Origin: Gluconobacter frateurii
GTDB lineage: Bacteria; Pseudomonadota; Alphaproteobacteria; Acetobacterales; Acetobacteraceae
DNA: 64,000 nucleotides
Direction: 5' to 3'
Assembly: GCF_002723955.1 (NCBI RefSeq)
Contig: NZ_BEWN01000002.1
Span: 558,001 to 622,000, forward strand
The notes beneath the pieces were generated by a model, which had not been told where the DNA came from, searched no databases, and saw only the letters and a program-made list of their open reading frames with translations. Shown one piece after another: positions 1 through 8,530 of this stretch (the stretch's first letter is position 1; every line of letters starts with the position of its first letter). The translations under genes and the position numbers were made by a program.

Positions 1-1
1 G

Positions 2-241
2 GAAATCGCCCACAAGCACGACATTGACCTTGAAGGTGCCTGTGAGGGTTCGCTGGCCTGCGCCACCTGTCATGTGATCGTGGACCCGGAATGGGCTGGC
101 AAGCTGTCCGAGCCGACCGACGATGAAGAAGACATGCTCGATCTGGCGTTCGGCCTTGAGCAGACGTCCCGTCTGGGCTGCCAGATTGTCATGACCGAAG
201 ATCTGGATGGCCTGACCGTTCAGCTTCCGAAGGCGGGCTGA
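2..241 (+). CDS. 2Fe-2S ferredoxin, adrenodoxin/Isc type (C-terminal part)
   Basis: The window opens inside this gene; the last 79 codons are present and end in TGA at 239-241. Three cysteines in the spacing C-x5-C-x2-C ([13 protein letters not shown]) and a fourth cysteine about 37 residues later (RLGCQI) form the 2Fe-2S ligand set of adrenodoxin-type ferredoxins. Proteins of this family carry single electrons, and those of the Isc type serve iron-sulfur cluster assembly in the cytosol. The acidic stretch after the third cysteine ([11 protein letters not shown]) is typical of the partner-docking helix. mnmA begins 5 bp after the stop, so the two are probably co-transcribed, which fits because tRNA thiolation depends on sulfur trafficking. 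Start and upstream genes lie outside the window. Confidence 0.9.
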   Translation, partial: EIAHKHDIDLEGACEGSLACATCHVIVDPEWAGKLSEPTDDEEDMLDLAFGLEQTSRLGCQIVMTEDLDGLTVQLPKAG

Positions 242-246
242 AGACC

Positions 247-1329
247 ATGCGTATCCTCGTTGCCATGTCGGGAGGCGTGGACAGCTCCGTAGTGGCCGCG
301 CTTTTAAAACGGCAGGGCCACGAGGTGATTGGCGCGACACTCCAGCTTTACGATCACGGTCAGGCGTCAAAGCCGGGCGCGTGCTGTGCCGGGCGCGACA
401 TCATGGATGCGCGCGCCGTGGCGGATAAGCTGGGCTTCCCGCATTACGTTATTGATGCGGAAAGCCGCTTCCGGGACAGTGTGATCGAGAACTTTGCGGA
501 CGCCTATGCGCGCGGGGAAACCCCCGTGCCGTGCGTGGCCTGTAATCAGGGCGTGAAGTTCACTGATCTTCTGGGCATGGCGCGCGATCTGGGCTGTGAA
601 GCCATGGCGACCGGGCATTATGTCCGTCGTGTGGAAGGCCCGGATGGCGCAGAAATGCACCGCCCCGTTGATGCGGAGCGGGACCAGACCTGGTTCCTGT
701 TCGCGACGACGAAAGACCAGCTCGATTACCTGCGCTTTCCGCTTGGCGAAATGCCGGACAAGGCGCATGTGCGGGAACTGGCGCAGGAACTTGGGCTGGA
801 AATCGCGGCCAAGCCGGACAGTCAGGATATCTGCTTCGTCCCGAGCGGGTCTTACGTCGATATCGTAGAAAAGCTGCGGCCCGAAATTCGGGGTGAGGGC
901 GAAATCGTGGATGAACAGGGCAATGTCCTTGGTCATCATGAGGGCGTTGCGCGCTATACGGTCGGCCAGAGTAAGCGTCTCGGAGACATCCATACGGCTG
1001 TTGGCGAGCGCCAGATGGTGACGCGGATTGATGTGCCCAAGCGTCGGATTGTCGTGGGACCTCGCGTTCAGGCGACTGAAGTCGAGACCCGCAAGACGAT
1101 CCGTTTGCGAGATATGAACTGGCTGATGGATGCGCCCCCTGAAGGCGTGTCCTGCGGCGTGCAGATCCGTGCCCGTGAGAAGCTCCGAGATGCGGTTGTG
1201 AAGCCATTGGCGAACGGTGAGGCGCTCGTGGAGCTTCTGGAGCCAGCTATGCCGGCACCGGGGCAGGCCTGTGTTCTGTATGATGGAAGCCGTGTTCTGG
1301 GCGGCGGGTTTATTCTGGCGGGAGCATAA
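247..1329 (+). CDS. mnmA: tRNA-specific 2-thiouridylase MnmA
   Basis: MnmA adenylates uridine 34 of Lys, Glu and Gln tRNAs and replaces O2 with sulfur received from the Isc/Tus relay. The 360-residue length is normal. Visible motifs are the PP-loop SGGVDSS (residues 8-14) that binds ATP pyrophosphate, PCVACN with the catalytic Cys99, and SQDICF with the second catalytic Cys196. The C-terminal part is the usual beta-barrel domain. The ATG at 247 lies 5 bp after the ferredoxin stop, and the next gene begins 2 bp after the mnmA stop, so the three form one transcription unit. The family assignment is secure; nothing in the sequence is odd. Confidence 0.97.
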   Translation: MRILVAMSGGVDSSVVAALLKRQGHEVIGATLQLYDHGQASKPGACCAGRDIMDARAVADKLGFPHYVIDAESRFRDSVIENFADAYARGETPVPCVACNQGVKFTDLLGMARDLGCEAMATGHYVRRVEGPDGAEMHRPVDAERDQTWFLFATTKDQLDYLRFPLGEMPDKAHVRELAQELGLEIAAKPDSQDICFVPSGSYVDIVEKLRPEIRGEGEIVDEQGNVLGHHEGVARYTVGQSKRLGDIHTAVGERQMVTRIDVPKRRIVVGPRVQATEVETRKTIRLRDMNWLMDAPPEGVSCGVQIRAREKLRDAVVKPLANGEALVELLEPAMPAPGQACVLYDGSRVLGGGFILAGA

Positions 1330-1331
1330 GA

Positions 1332-1988
1332 ATGGCTGGCACACTTCTTATCGGATCAAGGCGCTACTCTTCCTGGTCCCTGCGAGGCTGGCTGGCCGTC
1401 AAGCTGGCGAAGCTGGATGTGGACGAGAAGGTCATTGCGCTCAAGGGCGGTGGCAAGACCACGGAAATCCACGCGCTGTCTCCCAACAAGCTGGTGCCGT
1501 ATTTGCAGCATGACGGCGCGCATGTCTGGGAAAGTCTGGCGATCTGTGAATACTGTGCCGAGTACGAGCCCGGTCTTTGGCCGCAGGACCGTGTGGTACG
1601 CGCCCACGCTCGGAGCATTAGCGCGCAGATGCATGCCGGTTTCCGCCCGATCCGGCAGAACTGCCCGATGGATGTGGAGCGCGTTCCTTCACCCCTGGCA
1701 GAGATCAGCGAAGATCTTGCCAAGGATGTTGCCCTGTTGAGCGAGACGCTGGAGGGCGCGCTTCTGCGGTCTGGTACGGCCACGCCTTATCTTTTCGGTG
1801 ACAGCCTGACCGTTGCGGACTGCATGTATGCGCCTGTCGCGATCCGCATTCACACCTATCAACTGGATGTCGATCCGGCCGTAAAGACATGGGTGCAGAC
1901 GCTGTTGGCGCACCCACTGATGCAGGAATGGTATGCTCTTGCAGTGGCTGAGCCTGCCGAATGGCGGCTGTCTTACGAGGACAAGTAA
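1332..1988 (+). CDS. glutathione S-transferase family protein
   Basis: A 218-residue cytosolic protein with an N-terminal thioredoxin-like half beginning TLLIGSRRYSSWSLRGW, where the serine pair is the likely glutathione-activating site of the GST_N_3 type, and a helical C-terminal half containing TPYLFGDSLTVADC, the conserved N-capping/hydrophobic staple region of GSTs (SxAD). The LVPYLQHDG segment around residues 50-58 corresponds to the cis-proline turn. ATG 1332 follows the mnmA stop by 2 bp. The substrate is not predictable: members include detoxifying transferases, maleylacetoacetate-isomerase relatives and stress proteins. Confidence 0.88.
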   Translation: MAGTLLIGSRRYSSWSLRGWLAVKLAKLDVDEKVIALKGGGKTTEIHALSPNKLVPYLQHDGAHVWESLAICEYCAEYEPGLWPQDRVVRAHARSISAQMHAGFRPIRQNCPMDVERVPSPLAEISEDLAKDVALLSETLEGALLRSGTATPYLFGDSLTVADCMYAPVAIRIHTYQLDVDPAVKTWVQTLLAHPLMQEWYALAVAEPAEWRLSYEDK

Positions 1989-2003
1989 GGCCTGCGGTTT
2001 CGT

Positions 2004-2219
2004 TCAGTGATGGACGAAGCCCATTCCGGTTTGCAGCGCGGTGCGGAAGACGTCTGACCAGATGCTGTTGTTGCCGCCCCGTCCTCCGCCTGGTCCACCT
2101 GCCGTTTGGGTATAAGGCGCACCATCACTTCCATCGGCAGTTTCCGACATATCGGACGGTGTGTGTGATGCACAGCTTGCGAGCAGGAGCAGGCCGCATC
2201 CCCACAACAGTCGTTTCAT
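2004..2219 (-). CDS. small predicted lipoprotein
   Basis: A 71-residue protein with a short basic start (MKRLLW), a hydrophobic stretch and the lipobox LLASC followed by a small polar, Gly/Asp-rich tail. Cleavage before Cys16 by signal peptidase II is expected, leaving about 56 residues anchored in the outer or inner membrane. The stretch GGPGGGRGGNN suggests a flexible, unfolded chain. A purine-rich site (AGGGA) precedes the ATG on the minus strand. I recognise no family. It converges on the GST gene, 15 bp apart. The lipobox and ribosome site are the main reasons to accept it; small size leaves some doubt. Confidence 0.6.
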   Translation of the reverse strand: MKRLLWGCGLLLLASCASHTPSDMSETADGSDGAPYTQTAGGPGGGRGGNNSIWSDVFRTALQTGMGFVHH

Positions 2220-2377
2220 GACGGCGTTTTCCCTGTTCTGAAAAGAGTTCGCTTCTACGTCGCCTGCGACACGGTGGCTGTCATGTCAGGAAGTATCAGG
2301 AACCGTAAGCGGATCTGACGAAACTCCCGTTCCTGAAGCACGCTGTTACAGACGGACGGAGAGGGAACGGTAGAAAC

Positions 2378-3463
2378 GTGACAGCAAAACTTTCACCAGA
2401 GCAGAAACAGGCCAGACGCGCAGGGCTTCACTACGTTGACCGCACTGAACCCGGCATTACACGTAGAAGAGCGGGTAAGGGGTTTGCTTATTATGATCCT
2501 ACTGGAAAGCGCATTGCCGATCAGGACGTCATTAGCCGCCTGAAACGTCTTGGTATTCCTCCAGCGTATCGCGATGTATGGATCTGTGCTGATCCGGACG
2601 GGCATTTGCAGGCCGTAGGCACGGACGCGCGTGGACGGTTGCAGTATCGCTATCATCCCAAATGGCGCCAAACGCGGGATTTTGCGAAGTTTGATCGCAT
2701 GCTGGTGTTCAGCGAGAAGCTTCCGGCGCTCCGGGCACAGGTTGCGAAGGATCTGGCACGTAAGAAGCTGGACCGGGACCGGGTTCTGGCTGCCATTGTC
2801 TTCATCATGGAGCGCACCATGGCCCGGATTGGCAATGACCGTTATGCACGCGAAAACCGGAGTTACGGCCTTACGACCCTTCGTCACCGGCATGTGGATG
2901 TCAGTGGGAAGCATGTCACGCTCGACTTCCGTGCCAAGCATGGCATTGAGCAGCATCTGGACCTTTCTGATGCGCGTCTGGCACGGCTTGTTTCCCGGCT
3001 GGAAGATCTGCCGGGGCAACGTCTGTTTCAGTATCTGGACGAAGACGGTGCGCGGCATGATGTGCATTCGCAGGACGTGAACGAGTATCTTCAGACGGTG
3101 ACTGGCGAGGAGATTACAGCGAAGGATTTCCGAACCTGGGCTGCTACGCAGCTTGCGGCCGTTACGCTTTGTGCGTTCAATGACTACGATACGAAAGCGA
3201 AAGCCAAGAAACAGATTGTCGAGGCTGTGAAATCCGTGGCCGCCCGGCTTGGCAATACGCCTGCCGTGTGTCGGAAAAGCTATATCAATCCCTGCGTGGT
3301 GGATGGCCATCTGGATGGCACGCTTCGGGCAGCGTTCCAGAAAAGGGCGAAGGATGTTCTTGAGGCGCCGGAGCATGGATTGTCTGCTGAAGAAGCTGCT
3401 GTCACGGGCTTCCTGGCGAGCCGACTGTCACATCTTCAAAATAATGGCGCGGTAAAACCCTGA
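2378..3463 (+). CDS. DNA topoisomerase IB (poxvirus/bacterial type)
   Basis: Type IB topoisomerases nick one strand through a 3'-phosphotyrosine and relax supercoils by rotation without ATP. The 361-residue protein has the N-terminal beta-rich domain (VWICADPDGHLQAVGTDARGR, residues 67-87) and the catalytic domain with NDRYARENRSYGLTTLRHRHV carrying the conserved arginine (near 160-172), FRTWAAT (251-257) and the nucleophile Tyr302 in KSYINP. Start is GTG at 2378 behind GAGAGGGAAC. Length and motifs match the short bacterial family found in many proteobacteria. It stands alone, with about 158 bp of upstream non-coding DNA. Confidence 0.93.
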   Translation: MTAKLSPEQKQARRAGLHYVDRTEPGITRRRAGKGFAYYDPTGKRIADQDVISRLKRLGIPPAYRDVWICADPDGHLQAVGTDARGRLQYRYHPKWRQTRDFAKFDRMLVFSEKLPALRAQVAKDLARKKLDRDRVLAAIVFIMERTMARIGNDRYARENRSYGLTTLRHRHVDVSGKHVTLDFRAKHGIEQHLDLSDARLARLVSRLEDLPGQRLFQYLDEDGARHDVHSQDVNEYLQTVTGEEITAKDFRTWAATQLAAVTLCAFNDYDTKAKAKKQIVEAVKSVAARLGNTPAVCRKSYINPCVVDGHLDGTLRAAFQKRAKDVLEAPEHGLSAEEAAVTGFLASRLSHLQNNGAVKP

Positions 3464-3601
3464 ACAGCGATATGTTGAAATCTTACGGTTGAAACTCTGC
3501 CTGTTACAGAAGCTTTCTGTGTCTGACAGTGAATGTAAAAATGCGCCCTGATGAATGTTCAGGCGGGCGGCGGGAAGCTAGGGCATGATGGAGCAGGGCA
3601 G

Positions 3602-4855
3602 ATGAATTCACTCGGACTTTTTGCGTTGCTGATGGTTGGGGCAACGTGTTTTGGAGTTCTGAACGAGCGTCTGCTCAAACTGCCCATGACAATCGGCATT
3701 CTCCTGATCTCCATGGTCATTTCGATGCTGGTCATGCTGATCAATCCGCTGATCCCCGGCTATGACCTTCAGCACATTCCCCGCTCCCTGCTCGGGCAGG
3801 TCAATCTGCCTGAAACCTTTCTCGAAGGGGCGCTTTCCTTCCTGCTGTTTGCGGGCGCCATGCAGGTCAATCTGGGGCTTCTGCTATCGAGAGGAAAAGC
3901 GGTCGCAGCACTGGCAATTTTTGGCACCGTACTGGCTGTGGCTCTTCTGGCCGGCGCGGCCTGGCTTGTTTTCCCGCTGTTGGGGATGAATGTGCCCTTC
4001 AGTTGGTGTGTGGTTCTTGGGGCCATTCTTGCACCGACAGATCCTGTGTCCGTGGTGGGTATGTTGCGTCGGCTTGGATTGCCGGACTCCTTACAGGCGG
4101 TCTTTGCTGGCGAAAGCCTGTTTAATGACGGCGTAGGTGTCGTGATTTTCGGGACAGTGATCGGAGTGGCAACCGGCGAGGTCCAGAGTGTGGCCATGAT
4201 GGATTTTGTCGTACGGTTTTTGATTGAAGCCGTCGGAGGTGGCTTGTTGGGAGGCGTGACGGGCTGGCTCACCCTGAAAATCATTCGAGGCGTGGAGGAT
4301 ATGCAGATTGACCTCCTTGCTTCGCTGGCGCTTGCCACGGGGACGTATAGCCTGGCCAGCGCCTTCCATATGTCGGGCCCAATTGCGGTCGTGGTTGCAG
4401 GCATGTGGCTGGCGACCGACGCGGGAAAACGCGCTATTCCCGAGCGTTCCCGGCAGGAGCTGACGACGTTCTGGGGGCTGATTGACGAAATCCTGAATGC
4501 CCTGCTGTTTCTGCTGATTGGCTTTGAGCTTCTGGAGATCACGCCGCATCTTCCCAATCTGGTCGCAACCCTTCTGATCATCCCACTGTCTGTCATCGTG
4601 CGCGGACTGAGCGTCTTTCTCTCGACAATGCCGGTTCATCTTCAGCAGGGGGAGCGCGGAAAGGCTCTCGGTGTTTTGACCTGGGGTGGGCTGAGGGGGG
4701 GGATTTCCGTGGCGTTGGCTCTGGGATTACCGCCGGGTGAACTTCGGGAAACGCTGCTTCCGGTTTGCTATGGTGTCGTGGTCTTTACAATCGTCGTGCA
4801 GGGGCTGACGATGGAAAAGGTGGTCAACCGGCTTTATCCCAAGAGCACCAGTTGA
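3602..4855 (+). CDS. Na+/H+ antiporter, CPA1 (NhaP-like) family
   Basis: Inner-membrane cation/proton exchanger with about 12 membrane segments. Hallmarks are LAPTDPVSVVG and ESLFNDGVGVVIF, which contain the Asp-Pro and Asn-Asp pairs that form the ion site in the CPA1 fold, and WGGLRGGISVALAL near the C-terminus, the conserved GGLRG motif. The frame is open from an ATG at 3551, but that start lacks a ribosome site and adds a polar 17-residue lead; ATG 3602 (MNSLGLF) is preceded by AGCAGGG and starts directly at the first membrane helix, giving 417 residues. The long soluble C-terminal domain of many NhaP proteins is absent. Likely role is pH and sodium homeostasis, useful to an acid producer. 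Confidence 0.92.
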   Translation: MNSLGLFALLMVGATCFGVLNERLLKLPMTIGILLISMVISMLVMLINPLIPGYDLQHIPRSLLGQVNLPETFLEGALSFLLFAGAMQVNLGLLLSRGKAVAALAIFGTVLAVALLAGAAWLVFPLLGMNVPFSWCVVLGAILAPTDPVSVVGMLRRLGLPDSLQAVFAGESLFNDGVGVVIFGTVIGVATGEVQSVAMMDFVVRFLIEAVGGGLLGGVTGWLTLKIIRGVEDMQIDLLASLALATGTYSLASAFHMSGPIAVVVAGMWLATDAGKRAIPERSRQELTTFWGLIDEILNALLFLLIGFELLEITPHLPNLVATLLIIPLSVIVRGLSVFLSTMPVHLQQGERGKALGVLTWGGLRGGISVALALGLPPGELRETLLPVCYGVVVFTIVVQGLTMEKVVNRLYPKSTS

Positions 4856-4990
4856 AAAATACCTGCCGACCATGTCTGGCAGATGACAAACAGACCGGCA
4901 GGAGTACGACTGAATGACGACATTAAAGCGCGCAATGGGCTTGAAGGTCTGGTCAGCGGCTCTGATATAAGATAGGTAGTGGTGATTGGG

Positions 4991-5022
4991 GATTGATCTG
5001 TATTCGGTCTGACCGATCAATC
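4991..5022. promoter_or_regulatory. inverted repeat upstream of ahpC
   Basis: GATTGATC (4991-4998) and GATCAATC (5015-5022) are perfect 8-bp arms 16 bp apart, and the spacer itself contains the small palindrome GGTC-t-GACC (5006-5014). The repeat sits about 90 bp before the ahpC start, a usual operator distance. It does not match the OxyR tetramer pattern, so the binding protein is unknown. Confidence 0.4.
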
Positions 5023-5028
5023 ATATTG

Positions 5029-5046
5029 ACAGGAACTGTTTCCTGT
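5029..5046. promoter_or_regulatory. second inverted repeat upstream of ahpC
   Basis: ACAGGAA and TTCCTGT are perfect 7-bp arms with a 4-bp spacer, overlapping a TTGACA hexamer at 5026-5031 that could be a -35 box. A repressor or activator site is possible; alternatively it forms a small hairpin at the beginning of the ahpC leader. Confidence 0.35.
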
Positions 5047-5111
5047 CCCTCTCATTCTGTGGGACATAGGTTCCGCAACACAACACGAGCGACAAAGCAG
5101 GAGACCTTCTG

Positions 5112-5675
5112 ATGGTTCGCATCAATTCGCCGCTGGCACCCTTCTCGACCGACGCATTCCGCGACGGCAAGTTCCTGACCGTCACGGACGCAGACGTCCG
5201 CGGCAAGTGGTCCGTTTTCTTCTTCTATCCGGCTGACTTCACGTTCGTCTGCCCGACGGAACTGGAAGACCTCGCTGACAACCAGGCTGCTTTCGACAAG
5301 CTGGGCGTTGAAATCTACGCTGTCTCCACAGACAAGCACTTCACGCACAAGGCCTGGCACGACACGTCCCCGGCAATCGGCAAGATCAAGTACACGATGC
5401 TTGGCGACCCGACGGGCACGATCTCCCGCAGCTTCGGTGTTCTGATCGAAGAAGCTGGTCTGGCTGACCGCGGTACGTTCCTGCTCGATCCTGAAGGCAA
5501 GGTTCAGTACATCGAGATCACGGCTGGTGGCGTTGGCCGCTCCGCGACCGAACTGCTCGCCAAGATCGAGGCTGCACAGTACGTCGCAAGCCACCCGGGT
5601 GAAGTCTGCCCGGCCAAGTGGAAGGAAGGCAGCGCAACGCTGAAGCCGTCCCTCGACCTCGTCGGCAAGATCTGA
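5112..5675 (+). CDS. ahpC: alkyl hydroperoxide reductase subunit C (peroxiredoxin)
   Basis: AhpC reduces hydrogen peroxide, alkyl peroxides and peroxynitrite in the cytosol. The 187-residue protein is a typical 2-Cys peroxiredoxin: peroxidatic Cys47 in FTFVCPTEL and resolving Cys166 in GEVCPAKW. The ATG at 5112 follows the purine-rich AGGAGACC. ahpF, its disulfide reductase, starts 100 bp downstream beyond a strong terminator hairpin, so AhpC can be made in excess of AhpF. The coding region uses a strongly biased set of C-ending codons compared with ahpF, consistent with high expression. Two inverted repeats upstream suggest dedicated regulation. Confidence 0.97.
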   Translation: MVRINSPLAPFSTDAFRDGKFLTVTDADVRGKWSVFFFYPADFTFVCPTELEDLADNQAAFDKLGVEIYAVSTDKHFTHKAWHDTSPAIGKIKYTMLGDPTGTISRSFGVLIEEAGLADRGTFLLDPEGKVQYIEITAGGVGRSATELLAKIEAAQYVASHPGEVCPAKWKEGSATLKPSLDLVGKI

Positions 5676-5710
5676 TCCTGCCCGGTGAGGCAGGACAGCC
5701 TCACCATCCT

Positions 5711-5738
5711 CCTGCCTCTCCTGGAGAGGCAGGATTTT
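5711..5738 (+). terminator. intrinsic terminator between ahpC and ahpF
   Basis: Perfect 11-bp arms CCTGCCTCTCC and GGAGAGGCAGG (5711-5721, 5723-5733) are followed by ATTTT. The hairpin lies 35 bp after the ahpC stop and 38 bp before ahpF, so it should end most transcripts after ahpC and let a fraction read into ahpF. Confidence 0.85.
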
Positions 5739-5775
5739 AACAAGAATTTTTCTTACAAAAACGCTGGAGAAAACG

Positions 5776-7356
5776 ATGCTTCAGGACGACCTGAAAACCC
5801 AGATGCGCGCCTATATGGAGTACCTGCGGAGCGACGTCGTGCTCGAAGCCACGCTTGGCTCTGACGACCGCTCTGTTGAAGTACGCGGATTGCTGGAAGA
5901 TATTGCCAGCCTGTCAGACAAGGTGACGTTTTCCGACGCCGGAACAGCATCGCGCCGCCCCTCCTTTGTGATCCGCCGTGCCGGTTCCGTAGAACAGGTG
6001 ACGTTTGCCGGCCTGCCTATGGGACATGAGTTCACGTCTCTGGTTCTGGGTCTGCTTCAGGTTAGTGGGCATCCGCCCAAGATCGAGGCCGATCTTGTTG
6101 AACAGATCAAGGCGCTGGACGGGGACTTCCATTTCGAGACGTATTTCTCCCAGTCCTGCCAGAACTGCCCGGATGTTGTGCAGGCTCTGAACGCCATGAG
6201 CGTTCTCAACCCGAAGATCCATCACACAGCGATTGATGGCGCGGACTTCCCGGAAGAAGTGGAACGTCTGGGTATTCGCTCCGTCCCGCAGGTCTATCTG
6301 AATGGGGAGCCATTCGCATCTGGCCGTATGGAAGTTGCGGATATTCTCGCCAAGCTGGACGCCTCTTCCGTTGAGCGCGCTGCTGCGAAGCTGAAGGATG
6401 TGGCACCATTTGATGTGCTTGTGCTAGGTGCTGGCCCTGCTGGTGCGTCGGCTGCTATTTATGCTGCGCGTAAAGGCCTGCGGACGGGGCTGGTGGCTGA
6501 TCGTTTTGGCGGGCAGGTCATGGATACGGCTGGGATTGAGAACTTCATTTCCGTGAAGGAAACGGAAGGTCCTCAGTTGGCCGGAGCGCTGGAAGCCCAT
6601 GTGCGCCAGTATGATGTGCAGATTATTGCCTCCCAGAAAGCTGCGAAACTGGTTCCGACAAAGCAGCCGGGTGGATTGCACGAGATTGTTCTGGAAAGCG
6701 GAGCGACCCTGCGGTCCAAGACGATTATTCTGGCGACAGGCGCGCGCTGGCGTCAGCTTGGCGTCCCTGGTGAGGAAGAATATCGCACGAAGGGTGTAGC
6801 CTATTGCCCGCATTGCGACGGCCCGTTCTACAAGGGACGGCCGGTTGTCGTGACTGGCGGCGGTAATAGCGGCGTGGAAGCTGCGATCGATCTGGCCAAT
6901 ATCGTGTCCCATGTCACGCTTCTGCAGCGCGGTGCACATTTGAAAGCCGATAAGGTTTTGCAGGACAAGCTGTTGAGCCTGCCAAACGTCACGGTTCTGA
7001 TGAGCGCGCTCACCACGAAGATCGAAGGCGATGGCAAGGAAGTCACGGGTCTGACTTACAGCGATGCGGATGGTGGTCTGCATCACATCAAGACAGATGG
7101 TGTGTTCGTGCAGATCGGACTGCTACCGAACACGGACTGGCTTAAGGGTTCTCTGGACCTGAGTCCGTATGGCGAAATCGTTATTAACGACCATTGCGCC
7201 ACGTCCGTCCCCGGGATTTTCGCGGCTGGTGATGCGACGACTGTGCCCTACAAGCAGATCGTGATTGCGATGGGTGAGGGGGCAAAGGCATCTCTTTCCG
7301 CCTTTGATTATCTGATCCGTATGCCGGCTGTTCAAAAGGAAGTTGAACTGGCCTGA
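5776..7356 (+). CDS. ahpF: alkyl hydroperoxide reductase subunit F
   Basis: AhpF is the NADH-dependent flavoprotein disulfide reductase that regenerates AhpC. The 526-residue protein has the expected order: an N-terminal tandem thioredoxin-like domain with the redox pair Cys128/Cys131 (SCQNCPD), the FAD site GAGPAG (218-223), the second redox pair Cys344/Cys347 (YCPHCDG) and the NADH site [10 protein letters not shown] (361-370). A C-terminal FAD motif with GIFAAGD follows. Length is normal (E. coli about 521). It lies downstream of the ahpC terminator and is probably expressed by read-through, though a separate promoter in the 38-bp gap cannot be excluded. Confidence 0.97.
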   Translation: MLQDDLKTQMRAYMEYLRSDVVLEATLGSDDRSVEVRGLLEDIASLSDKVTFSDAGTASRRPSFVIRRAGSVEQVTFAGLPMGHEFTSLVLGLLQVSGHPPKIEADLVEQIKALDGDFHFETYFSQSCQNCPDVVQALNAMSVLNPKIHHTAIDGADFPEEVERLGIRSVPQVYLNGEPFASGRMEVADILAKLDASSVERAAAKLKDVAPFDVLVLGAGPAGASAAIYAARKGLRTGLVADRFGGQVMDTAGIENFISVKETEGPQLAGALEAHVRQYDVQIIASQKAAKLVPTKQPGGLHEIVLESGATLRSKTIILATGARWRQLGVPGEEEYRTKGVAYCPHCDGPFYKGRPVVVTGGGNSGVEAAIDLANIVSHVTLLQRGAHLKADKVLQDKLLSLPNVTVLMSALTTKIEGDGKEVTGLTYSDADGGLHHIKTDGVFVQIGLLPNTDWLKGSLDLSPYGEIVINDHCATSVPGIFAAGDATTVPYKQIVIAMGEGAKASLSAFDYLIRMPAVQKEVELA

Positions 7357-7398
7357 TCAGGGATTGGGGGGCAGAAGAAGCGAGTGTATGGTCTGGCC

Positions 7399-8049
7399 AT
7401 GCATCCCTATCTGCTTCCCCTTCTTGCGTTTGCTGCCACCGCAGCGATCTTCACCATTACCCCCGGTCTTGATACGGCCATGACCTTGCGAACAGCCACG
7501 ACATCGGGCTGGAAAGCCGGGTTGGCAGCCGTTCTGGGGATCTGTCTTGGGCTTGCTGTCTGGGGGCTGGGTGCGGCCTTCGGCCTGACGGCCTTGCTGG
7601 CCGCTTCGGAAACAGCTTTCACGGCTGTTAAGTGGGCAGGGGCGCTCTATTTGGGATGGATGGGCATCAAGCTATTGCTTCATCCTCGTTCTTCCCTTGC
7701 CCATGAACAAGAAGAAGCTGCTGCCGGGCAGCTGACAAACCGCCCGGAAGCTGGGGCCGCGTTCCGCCGTGGTCTGCTGAGCAATCTGCTCAACCCAAAA
7801 GTCGGCGTGTTTTACATGACGTTCATGCCGCAGTTTATTCCGCCGCACGTCAATGTTCAGGAGTTTTCTTTGCTCCTCACGGCCATTCAGGCAGTCCTTT
7901 CCTTCGCATGGCTTGGGCTGCTGGTCGCGCTGACCATTCCGCTTGGGCGGTTTTTGTCGAGTCCTGTTGTGGTGCGCCGTATGGACCGTCTGACCGGCGG
8001 CGTCTTTCTGCTGTTCAGTCTGAAACTTGCTTTGGCACGCCGGGCCTGA
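7399..8049 (+). CDS. LysE/RhtB family amino-acid exporter
   Basis: A hydrophobic protein of about 216 residues with six predicted membrane segments. The N-terminal FTITPGLDTAMTLRTATTSGWKAGLAAVLGI carries the family signature around TPGxD followed by a glycine-rich helix, and LLSNLLNPKVGVFYMTFMPQF in the middle is the second conserved stretch (NPK). Members export amino acids such as lysine, homoserine, threonine or leucine. Start is uncertain: ATG 7399 begins just before the first helix, while a GTG at 7384 adds five residues and has AGAAGAAG in front of it. It follows ahpF by about 40 bp and may share its transcript. The substrate cannot be read from the sequence. Confidence 0.85.
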   Translation: MHPYLLPLLAFAATAAIFTITPGLDTAMTLRTATTSGWKAGLAAVLGICLGLAVWGLGAAFGLTALLAASETAFTAVKWAGALYLGWMGIKLLLHPRSSLAHEQEEAAAGQLTNRPEAGAAFRRGLLSNLLNPKVGVFYMTFMPQFIPPHVNVQEFSLLLTAIQAVLSFAWLGLLVALTIPLGRFLSSPVVVRRMDRLTGGVFLLFSLKLALARRA

Positions 8050-8053
8050 GTTG

Positions 8054-8461
8054 TCAGACTGTTCTGGGAAGAACAAAAGCCCGATCTGTCTGAGGCATCC
8101 CGATATGCTGATAAAAGGACACAGCGTCAGGGGCGGCAATCAGGATGCAGGCACATTCCGGGCCTGCATGATCCTGTGTTGTCGCGATCAGTTTTTTGCC
8201 AATGCCATGACCCTTGTAATCTTCATGCACAGCAAGATCTGACAGATAGCAGGCATAGGCACCGTCCGTAATGGAGCGTGCTATTCCAACGAGTTCTCCG
8301 CTCTGACTATCCCGTGCCGTAACCGTCAGGTTTGCACCATCAAGCATACGCTGCAGGCGCGCGAGGTCATCGACGGGCCGACGCACACCTAGGCCTGATT
8401 TCCGTAATAGATGCGCAAATTCTTCGGCAGACGGTACGGCTCGATCATAAAGAATGGTCAT
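8054..8461 (-). CDS. GNAT family N-acetyltransferase
   Basis: A 135-residue single-domain acetyltransferase. The central strand-helix unit SDLAVHEDYKGHGIGKKLI holds the acetyl-CoA pyrophosphate loop (Q/R-x-x-G-x-G/A pattern, here YKGHGIG), and GIARSITDGAYACYLSDLAV is the preceding beta-sheet. The C-terminal AAPDAVSFYQHIGM is the usual end of the fold, with the tyrosine near the acid-base position. It is close to the YhbS/SatA-like small GNATs; the acceptor may be an amine, amino acid or antibiotic, and the sequence does not decide. It follows acnA on the same strand with a 69-bp gap and ends 4 bp from the exporter gene on the opposite strand. Confidence 0.85.
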   Translation of the reverse strand: MTILYDRAVPSAEEFAHLLRKSGLGVRRPVDDLARLQRMLDGANLTVTARDSQSGELVGIARSITDGAYACYLSDLAVHEDYKGHGIGKKLIATTQDHAGPECACILIAAPDAVSFYQHIGMPQTDRAFVLPRTV

Positions 8462-8530
8462 GGGGTAAGGTCTTTGCCGGTCGAGAGAGACCCTGACGAT
8501 CTGGACGAAGCAGATCGTCAGAGGTGAAGC

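Noticed and set aside
367-1344. Leftward frame of 325 codons opposite mnmA
   Set aside because: mnmA has complete catalytic motifs across the same bases; the antisense translation is unlike any family.
3475-3535. Small hairpin ACAGAA-gct-TTCTGT after the topoisomerase gene as a terminator
   Set aside because: Six AT-rich pairs and no T-run; too weak to call a terminator.
4856-5111. OxyR binding site before ahpC
   Set aside because: I looked for the spaced ATAG/CTAT pattern and did not find it; only unrelated palindromes are present.
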